Shown in pieces: positions 12,440 through 25,263 of a stretch of 64,000 bases of DNA. Below the pieces are notes generated by a model, which saw only the letters and a list, made by a program, of their open reading frames with translations, did no database searches and had not been told where the DNA came from. This DNA is from Synanceia verrucosa (Eukaryota > Chordata > Actinopteri > Perciformes > Synanceiidae), in NCBI GenBank assembly GCA_029721515.1, contig CM056553.1:7322349-7386348 (forward strand), given 5' to 3'. Position 1 is the stretch's first letter, and each line of letters begins with the position of its first letter. The position numbers were made by a program, and so were the translations under genes.

Positions 12440-15400
12440 GTCTGTAAAAACAAAAGAAAATCTCAATGTGGCCCTAATACTTTGCTGTAGATAGAAGACT
12501 GAAGTTGATCCTGTTGACATTCTTCTCTTTAGCTGCACAGCTAACTGCATTAGCTTATAGTTTCACAGACTGACAGGACAAGCTGCTGCTCAGCCCTGAA
12601 TGTCTGCAGATCCTGATTAAAATGATTATTAACTGATGTGATCTCTCTTGCTACAACATGGGTCAAACCCCGCTGTACACATGTGTGTGAGTGAATTCTT
12701 GCATCTGCTTGTGAAGTGAACACAAAACAACTCCTGGCTGCGAACAGAGCCTGGAGCCAGGTAAGAGGCAGGAACAACAAGTCTGCGTAATGCACTTCAG
12801 CTGTGTTAATACCAGCAGCTCTGCAGTGGCGACGGATCACTGGAGTGGTCATAAAAACAAAGCCAGCACAAACACAGGAGGGAGGGGGGGCAGCTAGTAG
12901 AAAAATGCAAAGAAAAAGAAAGTAGAAAAAGAAATGAATGATCCCCTTTAGTGCTTGGGATTTACTGTAAGCTTCCCCTGCTCATGACATGACAATGGTG
13001 ACTAGTGAATTTCTCTGAACTCGAGTCCCTTGTTAATGAGCCAAGACTTCCTTCAGGATTATTCTATAAACTGCACAGCTTAGCCACATTAGCTTTAGCT
13101 CACAGGCAAGGAACAAAGTGAGTGCATCGGACCATGGGCTAATACAATCAGGGTCATAACTTTCCCATCATTAGAGCGTTAAACATTGATGACAGATGGA
13201 CTTGGGATATAAACTGTTAGCCCTTGCTCTGTCAGTTAACCTTAAGCCCTTCTTCAAGTGTCCTCTTTTGGGGCCAAGAGGACACTTCCTTTCATATTAC
13301 ACAGAGAAATGTTGGCACCCGTCTCCCTGCCATTCTCTCATAATAATGCTCAGACGAGCGTGAAGGTGTGTTGTCCATGTAGAGGTATGGGGACACTGCT
13401 AAGTGAAATCTTTACGGTCATATATGTGGTGGTAAACAAGACACCCTCAGGAAATTAAGTGCTGTTGTAAAGCTGTGTGAGGCCATTGTGTTGTGCTGTC
13501 ATGAGCCTAAAACATTTTACTGAGCAAAGACTGTTTACAGGAATGCCTTCTAGTGTTTGGATGCTAGTAACATTAAAACTTCCCCATGCCTTCCTCCATG
13601 GTATATATTTTAACAAAGCTGTAGGACGTAAACAAACAAACTGCAGCGTCCAGTTGTCCTTGAGGCTTTCTGTGATAGCCTTATCTTTGCCCACACTACA
13701 TGTGTCCATAGCATGCTCAGAGCCAGGAAATGGGTGAGCACATCACTCGGGTTTCACCCAAAACAACGTCTTTATCAGCTGCGTGCATGGCACAGATTAT
13801 CTGATAACACATCCTGGATTTTACAGAGATTGTTGATGAGATCCATTCACGGTCACGTAAGACAAACCCACTCCTCTTCTCCCTTAAACCAAGAAACACT
13901 TTGCTGCTGATTGGGGGGGATCCATGCCGTGTTATTATCTTGTTAGGGCCAGTTAAGAGGCCATGTCTCTGAGGGCTGAGTCCACCCTGTCAGGAAGGCG
14001 TTCACTTTGCTCTGTGGGCTGCCGTGCAACCACAAAGGCGTTAACGGTCAAAACTCTTTGCCACATGGACACTCAAAGAGACAAAGGCTCACAAAAAGAG
14101 AAAACAACATGAGTCACTTCACTAGTCTCGAGGCATTTCCCTCATCTGTTGGGAAAAATATTAAATGCATTTGTCTCAGCCTGCTAACAATATAAGAAAA
14201 CTATTATTCTAAGCAAGTAACCTATATTCATTTAAATAACACTGTTAGCAAATCACTGTTTATATAATCATTTAGTGGAGATAATTAGACACAGATGGAG
14301 ATTATGTCCATGCAGCAGCCCGTTGAACCATGTGTATGTTCCAATAGGTTAAACATCAGAGAGGAGTTACTCTATAACTTAAAATAATGGACAGCTCCAT
14401 ACAAGTTATTTTTTCAAAGGTACACCTCCCCCAAACAGGGCCATTCCTCATTTATTAAGCAGAGGAATATTTTCTTTGGTATTTAAACTGGGTTCCTGTC
14501 TGACTAATTGTTGAATTATTTCAACAAGGTGGACATTATCAAGAGACATTTTGTTTGTTTTCCTCATTTATGACCATCTTTCTGTGTGACAGTCGTATAC
14601 TCATATAACAGTGAAAAAAAAAAACACACAACAGACAATCAATAAATGAAAGTTGAATTATTAATGATGCAACAGACAAACATGTGTTGTTAATAGCTGG
14701 CACACACGTGATCGCACAAATTCCATTCTCCATTTCAATAATTTATTGAACTTGGGATCTCTTAATTCCTGTCCCGGGTGATTACTGACTTCCACGCCCA
14801 TTTTAAAATTTTAAGTGATGCACTCAGTGAAAGGTCACAGTCTTTTACAACTTGCTTTGACTGTTTGGTTACTCAGTATGGATGAACAAAGTGGTGAGTT
14901 AAGTGAGGAACTAAGTAATTACAACACAGCAGAAAGTGTTGCACTTAACACTTCAACTTACGTTCAGCTGGTGCCACAGATCTCAGGTCTGGTCCCATAA
15001 AAACTTCAAGGTTAATCAAGGTCAATATGTATTTGCTAAATGTGTGACTGAGCTTTAAAACCAGAAAAGGGGGAAAGTTGCATGATTGCATTCATTCTCA
15101 TTTGCCAGGAATTTGGCAAGGAGTGTTATTCTAAAACAGCTCAAACAACAATGATTCAGAAAAGTAGTGGTCACATTGTTCCTGGACTTCTGTTCCATTT
15201 TAAACAGCAAAGAGAGGAACATAACTGATTGCCGCTTGAGTCGGTACCGAGCCATTCAAAGCAAAGACAATGATGTCGTGACACACGCTGACCTATAATT
15301 GCCAACAGCAGAATGCTGAGGGGCAGTGATTGGCTGCCTCTCAGGGCCCTGTGGCCTCAGAGGATGAGAGCCATCATGCACAGGATCAGCAAATCACTGT

Positions 15401-18400
15401 CAGATGCCCGCTGGCTAGACCACTCCAAACCAAAGCTATTTTCCCATCAGCATCAGAGGGTTCACAGAAAACAGTAAAAGCAAAATGGCTTCAATAACAC
15501 AGGAAGAATCCTTCAGGCGAGCATCAACAAAAAAAGAGCAAAAGTCTAAAGAACAAAGGAGCGGGAGGTAACTTTTTGAATTTTCACACAATGTAAGGGC
15601 TGCTTGATTATGGCAAACATCATAATCACAATTATTTGACAACTACTCTATTTATTTAGAAAGAACATTTTGTAGCCTACATTTGACAGTTAAATACACC
15701 AATCTGGAGCACTTTGACATTAAATGTAGAATCTTGATCTCTGAAGACCTTTTCCCTAGTAAATAATTCAATCATAAACACACTGGTTGTGTGAATGGAG
15801 ACACCACATCAAAAAACAAAGCAATGAGTGAACAAAAGGCGAGTGACACTGTGAAACGTCACTATAATCGTTTTGTGATTATTTTGCAATTGAAATAGCA
15901 CAGCCCTAAACAACACCACTGCCAATAATGACATAATGTCAAGAGAGCATTTAAAAGTAACATAATGCAAGGAAACTCATAAATGTTGGCCAATGAGTTT
16001 CATTCATCCAGTAGCACAGAAAAAGGCTGCGTTTACATGTCTAATAAATACATTAATGGAGATGGAGACATCAGGGTGATGTCCAGGCATTTCTAATCTG
16101 CCAACACAGATTAGGTGAACTCTATTTAAACCATAATAGCAGATTTCCTTAAATCACTGCCAAAACTCTACAGTTTAACAAGCTTTTGAAGATGTTCAAG
16201 AAAACTGTTCCTATTAGCCTGTCAGGCAGTTTCTGATGTCTTAATGCAGGTCAGCTCCCAGACCTGCAGCTGCACAGAGAAAGACAGACCGGGGGAAGCG
16301 GGGGGTTTGTGGAATAAACCCAGAATCAGCAGCTCCTCCTCTGCCTCTCTTCTTATCTGCCTGCACAGCCAGTTGAGAAGCACACAGACACAGCACTGAC
16401 ACAAGCCCAGCTTTCCTGGCATCGCTCCCCCCCACTACGGAGAGATGAGTTTGTCCTCCCATCTACACCTCTGTGTGAAGCCCAACACACATCAAGCAGC
16501 AGCAACAGCCGTGAGCACATTTAATTGGCCAGCTGTCTGAGTGGTCAGAGCTACTAATTACTTCAGAAGCAGCAGACAGCAGTTTTTTTCAACAGTTGAA
16601 CCATATAAGAGCACACATTAGGACTGTGCAGCAGGAGTGCAAGCATGAGCTGGATGCAAATATCAGAGCATCGTCCTTGCCCTCTACATCGTCACTGGAG
16701 CGACTCTGCTATCTCTCTTTTCTCCTTTAGGACATTAATTGATTAAAAATTCAACATATGGTAATACAAAGCTTGTGAGTGAGGCTCTGCTTGCAGGCAA
16801 TAGATGCAGTCAAGTCCCCACGGTAAATCAAAGTGATGTCTTATCAACTAATTATCTCCACTGAATTGTTTATCAAACACAAACCCCAAAGACCTATCCC
16901 TGCTACAGTATTTTTGTGCACATTTAGCTGTGTGAATTATGCGTGTGCCTGTGCGTATGTCTGTAGGTGACATTTCTGGCTAACATTGCGTGTAAGGCTG
17001 GTAAACACAGACATCAGCAATATACAAAGCACACTGACCGTGGATGCCACCGGGAGACACAGCGGAGATGAGTCAGGAGGGCTGGAGGGTGGAGGAGATG
17101 ATCAAGGGCCAGCAGATTAATGCTGAAAAGAGCACACACTGCTTTTATACGAGATGCACTCACAATGTTAGTGGTGGTTGAATGCACTTCTTGTACTGAA
17201 GGGGATGTAATTTAATAACGTCACAAAACTGGTATACTCTACCTTAGTGTTATGCAACTTTGTCACCCCAAAAGAAGCCCTGCGTCTTCCACTGTTTCAC
17301 CTCTCAGTGCGTTAGACATCCATTTATCTGAAAGATAAAACACTTTTAATAACAATAATTTAATAATGCTTATGGTACATGTGCCAAAATAACTACAGAC
17401 TCTTCCAAACATCTGGAGAGAGAGTTTAACTCATCTCTGAAATATCACCTCTGTTGGCCAAATCATTTTTCTACTGCACAATGAAATGACTATTTATTTT
17501 ATCGAAATAGAGTTGAAATTCAGTTGCCCTCCCACCTGCGTAATATAATATAATATGAATGCATACGCGATACATACTAACATACATATTCATGAACAAT
17601 CACTATTAATGTTTAAAAATAAATACATTAAATTAAGTATAATTGGAAACAGTGAAGTAATGATATTAAAATGGACTCCATTATTAGCCACTGTGACCAG
17701 AATTTATCATACAGGGTACAGTTAAGGAAACAGTTTACAGATTTTTGCACCCAAACAAATGTGAGCATAAACATACCAAATGAAACAGTTTGACTTACAA
17801 ACTAACAGTGTAAATTTTAAATTCAGTGTTTATAAGAAGTTGTGAGGCTGCCTCAAGATCTTTGCAGAGCTGTGACAGGACAGATCCTGGATGTGCTTTT
17901 TATTTTTATTTTTATTTTTTTTGCACTGCATTATTGTCCATTAAAAAAAATCAGACTACTTTCAAATCAGTTCAACATTGTGCAAGTGCAGAGTAAATAC
18001 CCAGGAGGGGAACAGGGTCATCATTTGCCTGAAGAATAATTAAACTAGTTTCAACAATCATAATGTGGGCCTGCATGAAACCGAATCCACATCACACCTG
18101 CAACTGAATCCTCCAGTCAGCTAAATAATACGCTGACCAGCCCACAGATGGACTTACACATGTTTATGTACTTCAACTAGGTTTACCGTCCACTACAGCC
18201 TGCTGGTCCTGGAGAACATCTGCCTGCAACAGGTAAACATTACAGACCACATGGATCAGTAGACAGCCAATCACAGAGCAGGGGAAGGCACAGAGGAATC
18301 CAGAGCACACACAGACTGATAAGGATGACTCTGGATTAGGGATTATTTGACATGACAGATCTCAAAAGGTCAGATGTGTGGGTGTCAACACACATGAGCA

Positions 18401-18780
18401 ACACAAACAAGTTACTCACTGAAATTAGGCAATTGTATTGTAAATGTTCAATAACATTTGAATTTAAGCACAGGGGAGTTGCATTCAATGACAGTAAAAT
18501 GTGCATTATTTTGACCATTAAAGGTCCAGACTTGCCCTGTAGGTCTCTGGGCCCATGTGGGGACGTCGCTTCAACCACCACTCCACTCATGTAAACATGA
18601 CCTCTGTTAGACAAACAAAAGCCTGATTTTTTTTTTTTTTTTAAAGTAATTTCTTTCCAGAGGGACTTGCTACATAACCAGACCAGGCACTTTGAAAATC
18701 CCCAAGTATGTGTGCGTCAAACACACGGCTTAGTAGAGCTAAAGAGAGAAATTCAGTAGCGCATTCTCAACTTAAAGATA
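12440..18780. other. Spacer, no protein gene recognised
   Basis: Both strands lack frames with family features. A putative small hAT-like element occupies 15596-15907. The rest looks unique and AT-rich. Conserved noncoding elements cannot be judged without alignment. Confidence 0.45.
15596..15907. mobile_element. Small non-autonomous hAT-like element
   Basis: It starts AGGGCTGCTTGATTATGGC and ends GCACAGCCCT, so short inverted termini (AGGGCTG/CAGCCCT) bound about 312 bp. The interior has paired motifs CATAATCACAATTATTT and GTGATTATTTTGCAATTG. This matches the 'CAGGGCTGCACGATTATGG' family seen across fish. No clean 8-bp target duplication was found, and no transposase is encoded. Confidence 0.5.
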
Positions 18781-18784
18781 AATC

Positions 18785-18965
18785 ATGAGTGTGTGGCTCA
18801 GCGGGCTGGATGTGAACACCATGTGTTCCTGTCATCACGGGTTCAAAACCAGCTCACGACCTCTGCTAGACATCATCTGTTTCCTTCCCGAATTTCCTGT
18901 CATGTTCCACTGAGTACTATCTAGTGAAGCAGAGGCTTCCTTAACGGATAATACTGATGCTCTTC
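18785..18965 (+). mobile_element. tRNA-derived SINE
   Basis: A polymerase III A-box-like stretch, TGGCTCAGCGGGCTGGA (18794-18810), is followed about 28 nt later by a B-box-like GGGTTCAAAACC (18839-18850), then the tRNA-unrelated body with CAGCTCACGACCTCTGCTAG and TTTCCTGTCA. The head cannot fold into a full cloverleaf with matched acceptor stem, so it is not called as a tRNA gene. Confidence 0.55.
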
Positions 18966-19353
18966 ACATTGCGCCGCTGTCGACTAACATAAGAAGAACA
19001 CATCGTTCATATTTGTGCAGCATGAAAAACCACAGTGACGTGACACTGACGAGAGCACAGTAATCCATCACAGAAGAATAAGACTCATTTTATTTTTGTC
19101 AAAGACAGTGTTTAACTTTCCAACCTGAATGACTCGACTGTTTTTAAATCATTATAGTAGACTTCCTTCACTGTCAGGCACCTGAATAAATGAGAAAAAC
19201 ACCTGCAGGATATAATCCCGCAAAACATGTCAGTTCACAAGCGTTGTTGTCACATTCATGTCTTATTATTCAGGGGATTACTGTTTTATGAAAGAGCAGT
19301 TAATTTCAAGCAAGGCTGGCAGTAATGAGAGAGTCAACCACAACGCTATCTCC

Positions 19354-20150
19354 TTAAAGGTACAATATGTAAGAAATGTATTTAAATGAATCATAAAATG
19401 GCCCCGACTTGTCCAGGGTGTACCCTGCCTTCCGCCCTAAGACAGCTGGGATAGGCTCCAGCCCCCCCGCAACCCTATGAGGATAAGTGGTAGAAAATGG
19501 ATGGATGGATGTCACCAGACATTAAGCAATCATGTTCATTTCAAATACACCACTGACAACAGTAGTCCAGCCAGGATATTCTCATTTAAAAAGCTAAGCT
19601 GCAGCCCTTAACTGATGTTTATGTTGTCATGTTGTGTTTTGGTGTGATGCACCATCCTCCACCTATCTCCCAATCACCAAGTCAGTAGTGTGTCAGCATC
19701 CAAGTTGCCAGCTCTGCTCTAGTGACCACAGCTGCAGCTACAATCATGTCGGATAAATAATGTCTAATGTTACGAAACCTAAAAGACCTCGTTATGAATC
19801 TGAAATACTTCGTGACAAAGTCTGAAATAAAACAAGGATTTGTATAGATGTCTTTGAAAGATGGAGACGGCTGAAAGTGGCCGGGCAGCAGCACTCCCGA
19901 TCGGCCACCGCCCGGGACCTCCGCTCTCTTTACCCCGTCTCTCCACAGCTCTCCTCTGGCACATTTCACTCCTTCTAAATGTCCAAGGTGGCTGCTTTTC
20001 ATTCACTGTAACACTTTCTGTTCCTGTTGGATCCTGCAGCCTAACTGGCAACCTCTAGTTAGAGGAGAGGGAGAGGGGAGACACTGCTCTATAGTAATAT
20101 GAAAGTGATTGTTGTACCAGTTTTGGCCACCATACATACAGTTCCTTTAA
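19354..20150. mobile_element. TTAA-flanked MITE interrupted by a retroelement tail
   Basis: The left end is TTAA then AGGTACAATATGTAAG; the right end is CATACATACAGTTCCT then TTAA. Complementing the right end gives AGGAACTGTATGTATG, an imperfect terminal inverted repeat of about 16 bp, with exact TTAA at both boundaries (19354-19357 and 20147-20150). The size and TTAA target fit a piggyBac-type non-autonomous element. A LINE/SINE tail is inserted at 19401-19511. Open frames of 65-106 codons inside it (19682-20058) are repeat sequence, not genes. Confidence 0.6.
19401..19511 (+). repeat. LINE/SINE 3' tail ending in (ATGG)n
   Basis: The phrases GACTTGTCCAGGGTGTACCC, GCTGGGATAGGCTCCAGCC and GGATAAGTGGTAGAAAATGG, then ATGG repeats, are the 3' end shared by many fish non-LTR elements and SINEs. 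A second copy lies at 57855-57987. The 5' end is truncated, as usual for target-primed reverse transcription. Confidence 0.75.
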
Positions 20151-20154
20151 AATC

Positions 20155-20300
20155 TTGTTCACAGTGACAATGCTGATATTAAGCAGGTATAGCCAAATGT
20201 TTAGTGTGTTCATCACTTTCTAATTAGCACTAAAGACTAAGTGCAGCTTATTGGGATGTCATTAGTTTTGCAGGTATTTTGTTATCGGACATGATGATGG
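20155..20300. repeat. Teleost dispersed repeat fragment
   Basis: CTAATTAGCACTAAAGACTA and GATGTCATTAGTTTTGCAGG are characteristic of a fish spacer repeat; the family also occurs at 9960-10290. Confidence 0.45.
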
Positions 20301-23300
20301 CACATACTGAAAAGGCAAAGGACAGTCAAAGTGATTATAGTTAATCCTGAGTGGGGCATTAATGTCAGGACAAAGTATATTGTGTATTAATCCATTAAAT
20401 AGTCGCTTTCGATTTGGACCAACAAACAGACTAGGCTGTTACATTTCCCTCAAAATACAAACTGTATTTGCTGCTGCAACCCAATAAAGGTTATTTCTAC
20501 AAGACAGGTCCAACCGCTGTAGTTTTCTCACATTGTTTATCTGCTGTCTGATCCAGTGAAAGGAACTTACTCACGGCCTAGAAACTCGCTGTAATGACTT
20601 CTTCAGACACTGAACTCTCCACAGACCTTTCACCGAGTGCCAACAACACAACTCAAAAGGCAACAAAAGGGACCCCGAACAAACCTCTCGCTCTTCGACA
20701 CAGTCGGCAACTCCTGAAAAACAGTGCAGCTCTGTGCTCAACCTGGATATCTGGCAGGTTATTATCCCGTTAGATATGCTTCATTTACAGTCCAGATAAC
20801 ATATGGACGCACGAGCCAAGCACCGCTGAGGGCTGACAGATAAAGATCGACTGCTTCTGGCTGTGGTTTCAACCAACCACTATTTGTTTTGCAGCCTATT
20901 AATGGTTAAGTATAACTTTTTTTTAACAACAGAAAATCAAAATGACTTTCCATCTAGGGTTAGAAAAATACTTTATGTATTTGTTATTGTTGTAATGTAA
21001 ATGTGGGACTCATTACCATAGAAATGACTATTAATAATACAAATCTGCCAAACAAAAAGTACTTTGTCTGGATTTTACAGAACATTTCATAGGAACAGTT
21101 ATGTTCGTCAGTATTGTGCAGTGCTACTTACATAGCTAATGGTATTTGCCCATAAATCACATTGTCAAAATGAGGCCACTGCATACATTTCCATCACCCC
21201 ATTACATTTTCAGCATGAGCAAACTTTTGTATATATGTATATACAATGAATGTTTGTGGGACTCTGTCAGCACTAAGCCGGCTGCTCTTCGCTGTAATGA
21301 GTTGGGAATGTAAGACATGTTAAAGAGTGTGGATGGATCTTGGATGTCATGTATCAACAGATCCCTGAAATGTGTTTTGACCCAACCATAAGCTGAGGGA
21401 AACAGAAAGGATGCTGAATGTTACATGAAGCTGGAAATGAGAAATGTCTGTACGGTTTTAATTCCAGGTCACTGAATGGAAATATGACAACATACAGGCA
21501 ATTAATACCATGTAAACTAACCAGTTTCAAGTAAACATGTATATTTTCTTCATGATCATCATGACATTTGATCAGTCATGAACAATAACAGACAGTTTTT
21601 GTGACCAGGTTGTGAAAAATATCTCAAGCTGTCAAGCAAAAAATAACTCATTGATAAAGGCTCATGTAGTTCCCATTTTATACCAGACCTGTGACTACAG
21701 ATGTCAGTAAGTTATTAGTAAAAGTAATAAACACTGAACTGTATTAACTACAAATAAATTAATTTAGAGACCACTGATTAACGTATAAATCCTTGACACT
21801 GGGTGCCTTAAAGTGTTGTTTGCAATGAATGGGATTAAAGGAAGAGTTCAACATTTAGACCTATTCTTGCAAAGACTTAGACAAAGAAAAACAGAAATTA
21901 AGTTGCTCCTTTAGCTGTTGGGCTATTCCCATGTTTTATGCTAACCAGCTGCTCATTAACTGTGTTCAAAATGCAGACATGACAGTGGTTTCGATCTTGA
22001 CGTCTAATTCTCGACAAGACAGTGAATAAGCATGTTTCCCACAGTGCCAACCTCCTGTCATCACACATGTTGTGCAACACATACGACACTTTGTGCAAAT
22101 ATGAAATCTGATGTCCTCATCTTCACATGTAGCTCTCTCGGTCCACTAAGCAGCACTGTAGCCACACACACAGAGGCAGAGTCGCTTCTTATATATAATA
22201 AATTGCAGCCTTGTATATTCCCTCAAGACCTTCCCTTGAATGGGGAGACAGATGTTTATGCAGTTGCCATGGCGAGGGGTGTCCTTTAGTGAGGAGGAGC
22301 AGAGGTGTCGCATGATCCCCATCACCCTTTCACAAAGCCATTAGACAGCCAACTGCTGAAATACCATCCTCTCTTCAGGGAACGACGATTTGATCTGTGA
22401 AAAAAAGGCAGAATTTATTTTCACATAAAATGCCATTTCACCCCAAAACAACGAGGGCGTTATTGATAGCTTCTGAGCACGATGAAAAGTAAATATTCCC
22501 ACAAATGAGAACTACATCCGACTGAAACAAACACTGCTCTTCAGTATTTTGAGTATTGTGTATTATTGCTTGCATGTTAACATTTCTGTCTCTGCAAGGT
22601 ATTTTGTATCCTAAAAGCATAATATAATAATATACACCAAGATATATGCTCTCACAGAAATAAACACATAAACTTGGACTAAAAGCAGGAAGCTGGTTTG
22701 AATTTCCTTTGTTTCTAGAGTTAGCAGTGCCTGGGATACATCCATAAAAATTCACAAGGATGCTGTGTGGTCATATTTAAGGAGGCCATGAGTCTAATTA
22801 TCAATTAACTGGGTTATTATTCTCTCTGAACTCAGTCATGCCGCACACATGTGCCGTTTTGTATGCAGCATACTTTGATTAGTGCTAATAACAGGCTATT
22901 TTTACTTCCACCTTTCACAAGTAATTTCCTATAAAAGTTGCAATGCATCCAAGTTTATAGTTCATATTTTTAGCCATTTACATGAGGATAATTAAAGACA
23001 CACACTGTGCTCCATAATGTTAATATCTCGCTGAAGGCTACTGGCAGAAGTAGAAGAAAATATGCACCTTTAACATGTTGTGCTTACAGTTGGCCAGTAG
23101 AATCAGTGGTTGCAGCAGTGCTGTGAAATCTTGGAGGTGTGGATCTGGTGCTCAGTCTGGCCCCTTGTCCAAACATTTGTCTTCATCTTCAGGATGGCTG
23201 CTGGCTCTGGCTGCGCTGCCAGCTCCTCGCTGCTAGTTTGATGATTAAATACATTTTTGGCTGTGTTGTAAACTTCCTGTGTGGTTGCACCATCAGGTCT

Positions 23301-25220
23301 GTGTTCCACACCGCTGCTCCCTAAAGGCCTTCCATGAGCACCACTATTATCCCTGCAAATTAGCCCAGTTAACCCAGCCCTGCTCCAGCTCACTCTTTGT
23401 TAACCCCTCATTTTTCACCGTGTCTGGACCGCGGACCAAAGGCCTGTAAGAGCTGCCCCCACCCCCCTCCCCATCGTCCCCATCCACCCCTGTCCCGGCA
23501 GATCCTAACCCCTGTGAATATTAAACAGCACAGACTGCAGGAATGCCTCGGCTAAATTGGCAGCAGATGTTGTTGAGGGGATTTGGTTGTGAGGTGTTTT
23601 GTCTGCAAACTGAGCTGTAAAACATCGCAGGCTTGACAGGTCCTCTGGTGAGCCTCTGAGGTGAAACGGCACAGGGGCAACACAGCCCTGTAGCAGGTCT
23701 GCTGAGGCGCACTGGTGGCTGAACACTCAACCATCCATTTAATGTTCACTTATGAAGAAAAGCTTCAGGAGACAAGCTGAACAAAGAGTCTACTTCACAG
23801 TATGAGCAAAACAAAGATTAGAGGCATTTCAGTTGTCCTACCTATTGTGGAAATAATTCAGTAGACAATTGCCAGATTTAATTGTTGGAGAACGGACTTA
23901 AACACCACCAGGTAATCTCAGTTTGGTCCATAGGTTGTTGTCCTTCACATGACATGGAAAGGTTTCAGCCAAATAAGACACAAATTCAAGTTCAACATGT
24001 GGAAACCATGTCAACGTACAGGGAAATTGCATTTTAATGTATGTTAAGATATAATTTAAATAGCCAACATGTGATCCAAGAGTGGAAAATGCTGCTTACC
24101 TGCCGGTCACGTCAGTTTGAGAGGAAGCAGGCCTGAGATGTCTGGGTGTCTGGGAAAAAGATGAATGACTGGAGCACAATGAAAATGACTAGTAGTTTGT
24201 TCCAAATCCTAAACCAGCCATTGCTCCGGGCTACGACTGCCGGCATAAACTATGGCACATGTGATTTCTTACTCCCAGCACAAATTATGATGGTTTGGAC
24301 TACTGGTGCTCTGGCTCCGAGTCCTCAGAGGCACAGGAAGAGGAATTGGTTACGGGCTCAAATAAGTCAATGGGTGGTAACGGGAATAAATGTTTTCATT
24401 GCCTCACAAGAAAAACATGACCTTGTTATTGATTTAAATCAGCACTAATCAAATCTTTTTTCAGTCATAATGGATCAAATGACTATGTGTAATGTAAAAG
24501 GTGTCACTTCTGCCCGGTCACATGGAAAGGCGTGTGAATGACAAGGCAACGTTTGAGGCAAAAGTGCGTCATTTGTTTGGCACTGTCTACACTGACTGCT
24601 ATCTAAATGCATCCTACATTTAAACTCTTTGAGAAAGATCATCTGTCCACCATATAGTTCAATCAAATTCATCTAATAGTGTTTTTATATGCTCTTGCAG
24701 TACATGACATGTATGCCATCTATCTACACAGAAATCCCAGAAAAATAATCAGGTAAGTGCTGCAGTAGGTGGGAGGATCTCTCACTGCAGCAGCTATGCG
24801 ATATGATTTTTTTTTCCTGACTGATAAGAAACCATTACTCCTAAGACATAAGTTCCTGTGTGTAGGGTAAGTGCAGGGAGCAGCCCATTTACTGACAAGT
24901 GAAGCTTAACATGAGAACTACATTCAAGGGTGGCCAAGATCCACGCGGGCCGTCTGCCAAGAATCCAATACAGCAAATGGTTGAGACGGTGTAAGCTCTA
25001 AACTGACAATAAAGTCACTACGCTTAAAAAGATGCTAACATCCTTTAATGGGTATGAAAAGCTGCTGCAGCAGAATACAAATCCCGGCTGGCTGTTTTCT
25101 CTGGTGTTCCCCAAAGCCCAGACTTTTATCCGCTTCCATCCAGCGCACCCTGTGAAGTTGATTAATTGAACACTTTGGGACAAAAGGGGAACTTTTATCA
25201 ACTTTGGCTGTGACTAACCC

Positions 25221-25263
<43 letters not shown>

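Noticed and set aside
18785..18870. tRNA gene
   Set aside because: A-box and B-box-like sequences are present but no paired acceptor and anticodon stems can be drawn; a SINE head explains it better.
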